DNA from: Actinomycetes bacterium
GTDB taxonomy: Bacteria > Actinomycetota > Actinomycetes > Mycobacteriales > Mycobacteriaceae
DNA: 64,000 bases
Assembly: GCA_023418505.1 (NCBI GenBank)
Contig: JAEZZR010000017.1
Location: forward strand, 96,341 to 160,340
Direction: 5' to 3'
Below, piece after piece: positions 62,203-64,000 of this stretch (position 1 is its first letter; the number at the start of each line of letters is the position of its first letter). The notes beneath the pieces are model-generated. The model did not search any database. It was not told the DNA's origin and was given only the letters and a program-made list of their open reading frames with translations. Position numbers and translations under genes: made by a program.

Positions 62203-63555
62203 ATGAAACGATGGTTCCTGGTGCTGGTGGCTTTGACGGTGGCTAGCCAGGCGATTTTCAACGGTGGCCGCATCCTGCTGAGCTGGCGCGTACTCGATTT
62301 CGGCGGCGATGCCGTTACGGTTGGGTGGTTCACCGCCGCGTTTTCCTTGGTGCCGTTATTAATTGCGGTGCCTGCGGGGAAGCTTGTCGACGAAGATCGC
62401 GCGGCAGTAATCATGCGCGTGGGCTTGCTAACTACCGTGGCAGCTACTGCTTTCATGGCTTTATCGGGGGAGTTTCTGCTGCTGCTATTGGGTTATGTGC
62501 TGCTGGGACTCGCACACATGACAACGATGATCGCTGCCCAAGGCATGGCATCGAAACTGCGTACGGGGGCAAGTGGGCTGGATTCTCTGTTTGCTTATCT
62601 GACCTTGGGGATCTCTATCGGCCAGTTGCTGGGCATTGTGGTCGCTGGTTGGTTGGCCAACCGGGGCGCTGGTGGTGGGGGTGCTGGTGCTGGTAGTGCT
62701 GGTGCTGGTGGTGCTGGTGCCGGGGGAGCTGGTGGCGCGGAGGTCGCCGGTGTTGGCGTGGACACCACCTTCGCACTCTGGGTGCTGTGCGCCGCTTCGG
62801 TAGTGGTATTGCTGGTTGGCTGGTCTAATGCCGGAGGGTTTGTTTCGGTGCGTCGTGCGTTGGCGGGCGAGGGTGCCGGAGAGGGCGAGAGCCAGCCGTC
62901 GTCGGCAGCTTCGAGCGCCACAAAGGGGATGCAAGCGAACCGTACGGAATCTTCGGAGCCCGCGGAACCTATCGTGCACGCCTCGGTGTGGTCGATCCTC
63001 AGCAGGCGCGGCATGCCGGTGGCGATGGGCATGTCGATCTCCGTGATTGTGGCCATCGACCTGATTACCGCATACATGCCTGTACTCGGCCACGAATTGG
63101 GGCTGACCGTCGGCGAGGTAACCGCCATCTTGGCTGCCCGTTCCGGCGCTGCGGTAGTAAGCCGAGCGCTAATGCCCTGGGTATTGCGCCACAGCAACCG
63201 CAAATGGGTGATGATCGGGATGGCAGGTGCGGGAACATTGCCGCTGCTTGCGATGCCGTTCGTGGAATCTGCTGCCGGGCTGATCGCATTGGCAGGCGCG
63301 TGTGGTTTCGCGTGGGGATTCGTCATGCCCATGACGATGACCTGGGTTTCAGAGCTTGCCGACGACGCCGACCGCGCTTTGGCTTTATCCGTACGCCTGA
63401 TGGGCAATCGCTTAGCTCAGGTGGCTCTCCCGCCTGTAGCTGGTGTTGTGGCAGCAGGGCTGGGAACCGGATCTGTTTATTTAGGCGCAGGCGTAATCAT
63501 GGCTGTAGCTGCAAGCGCTACGGCGAAGCGGTTGTTGAAGCGAGAAGAGGGTTAG
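62203..63555 (+). CDS. MFS transporter
   Basis: 450-residue major facilitator protein with about 12 helices. The first loop contains GKLVDEDRAAVIMR, the MFS motif A position. A Gly/Ala/Ala-repeat insertion (about 155-185) and an acidic-to-polar loop (about 220-250) separate the halves. The substrate is unknown. AAAGGAG lies before the ATG. No partner gene is nearby. Confidence 0.87.
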   Translation: MKRWFLVLVALTVASQAIFNGGRILLSWRVLDFGGDAVTVGWFTAAFSLVPLLIAVPAGKLVDEDRAAVIMRVGLLTTVAATAFMALSGEFLLLLLGYVLLGLAHMTTMIAAQGMASKLRTGASGLDSLFAYLTLGISIGQLLGIVVAGWLANRGAGGGGAGAGSAGAGGAGAGGAGGAEVAGVGVDTTFALWVLCAASVVVLLVGWSNAGGFVSVRRALAGEGAGEGESQPSSAASSATKGMQANRTESSEPAEPIVHASVWSILSRRGMPVAMGMSISVIVAIDLITAYMPVLGHELGLTVGEVTAILAARSGAAVVSRALMPWVLRHSNRKWVMIGMAGAGTLPLLAMPFVESAAGLIALAGACGFAWGFVMPMTMTWVSELADDADRALALSVRLMGNRLAQVALPPVAGVVAAGLGTGSVYLGAGVIMAVAASATAKRLLKREEG

Positions 63556-64000
63556 AAACCATCTATGACTGTTTAGCGGTGTTTAACACGGTTTAACGTG
63601 TAGTTAACCTTGTGTGTTTATACTGTGTGACCTGCATGTTTGTGTGACTCGATCATGCTATGTAGTGTATATCGAGCAAGCGACGCCAACGAGGCGCCGC
63701 ACAACACAAGGAAAGACACCAGGTGCAAGCCAGGTTGTTCTTCCAAGCCGAACGGTAAACCTTGAGTTTCATCGTCTTCTTTGATGGTGATTCTAGTTTG
63801 GTTTGTTTGGTTTGGGTTGTTGTGTAGCGTGTGTTGGGGTGTGTTGTGTGATAACTCAATAGCGTACCAAGAAGTACTTAGATTACTTTACTTTATTTTC
63901 AAACATTGTTTGATGCGTTAATTTTTTTGAAGTACCATTTTTTACTTTTTTTGCTAGTTAATTTGTTTAGCTAGGATGTAGAGCTTTCTACAGGTTTTTT
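63556..64000 (+). promoter_or_regulatory. Promoter and leader of an rRNA operon
   Basis: 445 gene-free bases. A -10-like TATACT lies at 63619-63624. A GT-rich stretch is followed by TGTTGTGTGATAACTCAATAGCG (63842 onward), resembling the conserved antitermination/processing box of actinobacterial 16S leaders. AT-rich sequence and a T run end the window. The next bases should be the start of 16S rRNA, but none of the 16S gene itself is present. Confidence 0.7.

Noticed and set aside
63653..63859. 68-codon frame on the minus strand at the right end
   Set aside because: It lies in the rRNA leader and has Thr/Lys-rich composition without motifs; treated as non-coding.
1..64000. CRISPR arrays or prophage
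   Set aside because: No regularly spaced direct repeats with unique spacers, no cas genes and no phage structural genes were seen.

Overview
The window is the chromosomal replication-origin region of a high-G+C Gram-positive bacterium, most probably a Corynebacterium. The evidence is gene order and gene types: pknB, crgA, cyclophilin, gyrA/gyrB, recF-dnaN-dnaA, rpmH-rnpA-yidD-yidC, rsmG-parA-parB, cwlM, trxA-trxB-sigM, a MurJ-pseudokinase fusion, a DUF6049 protein, a Nudix protein and pcnA, then leuS, ponA, rpsF-ssb-rplI and dnaB. The species cannot be fixed from the sequence alone.

Left arm (1-21.3 kb). It opens inside pknB, which ends tail-to-tail with a trpG/pabA-type amidotransferase. 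crgA, a 700-base gap rich in DnaA boxes, a cyclophilin gene and a Lys/Ala-rich membrane protein follow. A GT87-type glycosyltransferase gene is cut in two by an intact IS110-family element (about 6.72-8.40 kb) lying in a C/G run. Next, on the minus strand, are tRNA-Ala, tRNA-Ile, a DUF3566 gene, gyrA, gyrB, a DUF721 gene, recF, dnaN and dnaA. A ribbon-helix-helix gene, a decayed Doc-like gene and an alpha/beta hydrolase sit between gyrA and gyrB. GyrA carries Thr and Tyr at the two main quinolone-resistance positions.

Origin (about 19.2-21.7 kb). DnaA boxes and AT-rich stretches lie on both sides of dnaA. Four perfect parS palindromes lie within about 11 kb, two of them inside coding sequence. 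Most of the core genes to the left run on the minus strand. To the right, the ribosomal, yidC, par, leuS, ponA and dnaB genes run on the plus strand, as expected for genes co-oriented with replication forks leaving this point.

Right arm (21.7-64 kb). rpmH-rnpA-yidD-yidC and rsmG-parA-parB run rightward. cwlM, trxB-trxA, sigM and the murJ-DUF6049-Nudix cluster run leftward. After pcnA comes a short cluster (yqgE, azlC, azlD, DUF1801 protein), then a transporter, leuS, a universal stress protein and a MarR regulator. The ponA, rpsF-ssb-rplI and dnaB block follows, then a FAH-family enzyme, a thioredoxin, a beta-lactamase-fold protein, PspA, a NYN-domain protein and an MFS transporter. The last 450 bases look like the promoter and leader of an rRNA operon whose 16S gene should start just past the window.

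Functional themes: replication initiation and segregation (DnaA, DnaN, RecF, gyrase, DnaB, SSB, ParA/B-parS), PknB-centred control of cell-wall synthesis (PknB, CrgA, CwlM, MurJ, PonA), membrane insertion (YidC, YidD), redox defence (SigM, TrxB, TrxA) and translation. The most notable points are the gyrA substitutions, the IS110 disruption with a possible bridge RNA, extra DnaA-box clusters sharing an AT-rich motif, coding-sequence parS sites, and a TA-like pair with an eroded toxin motif.
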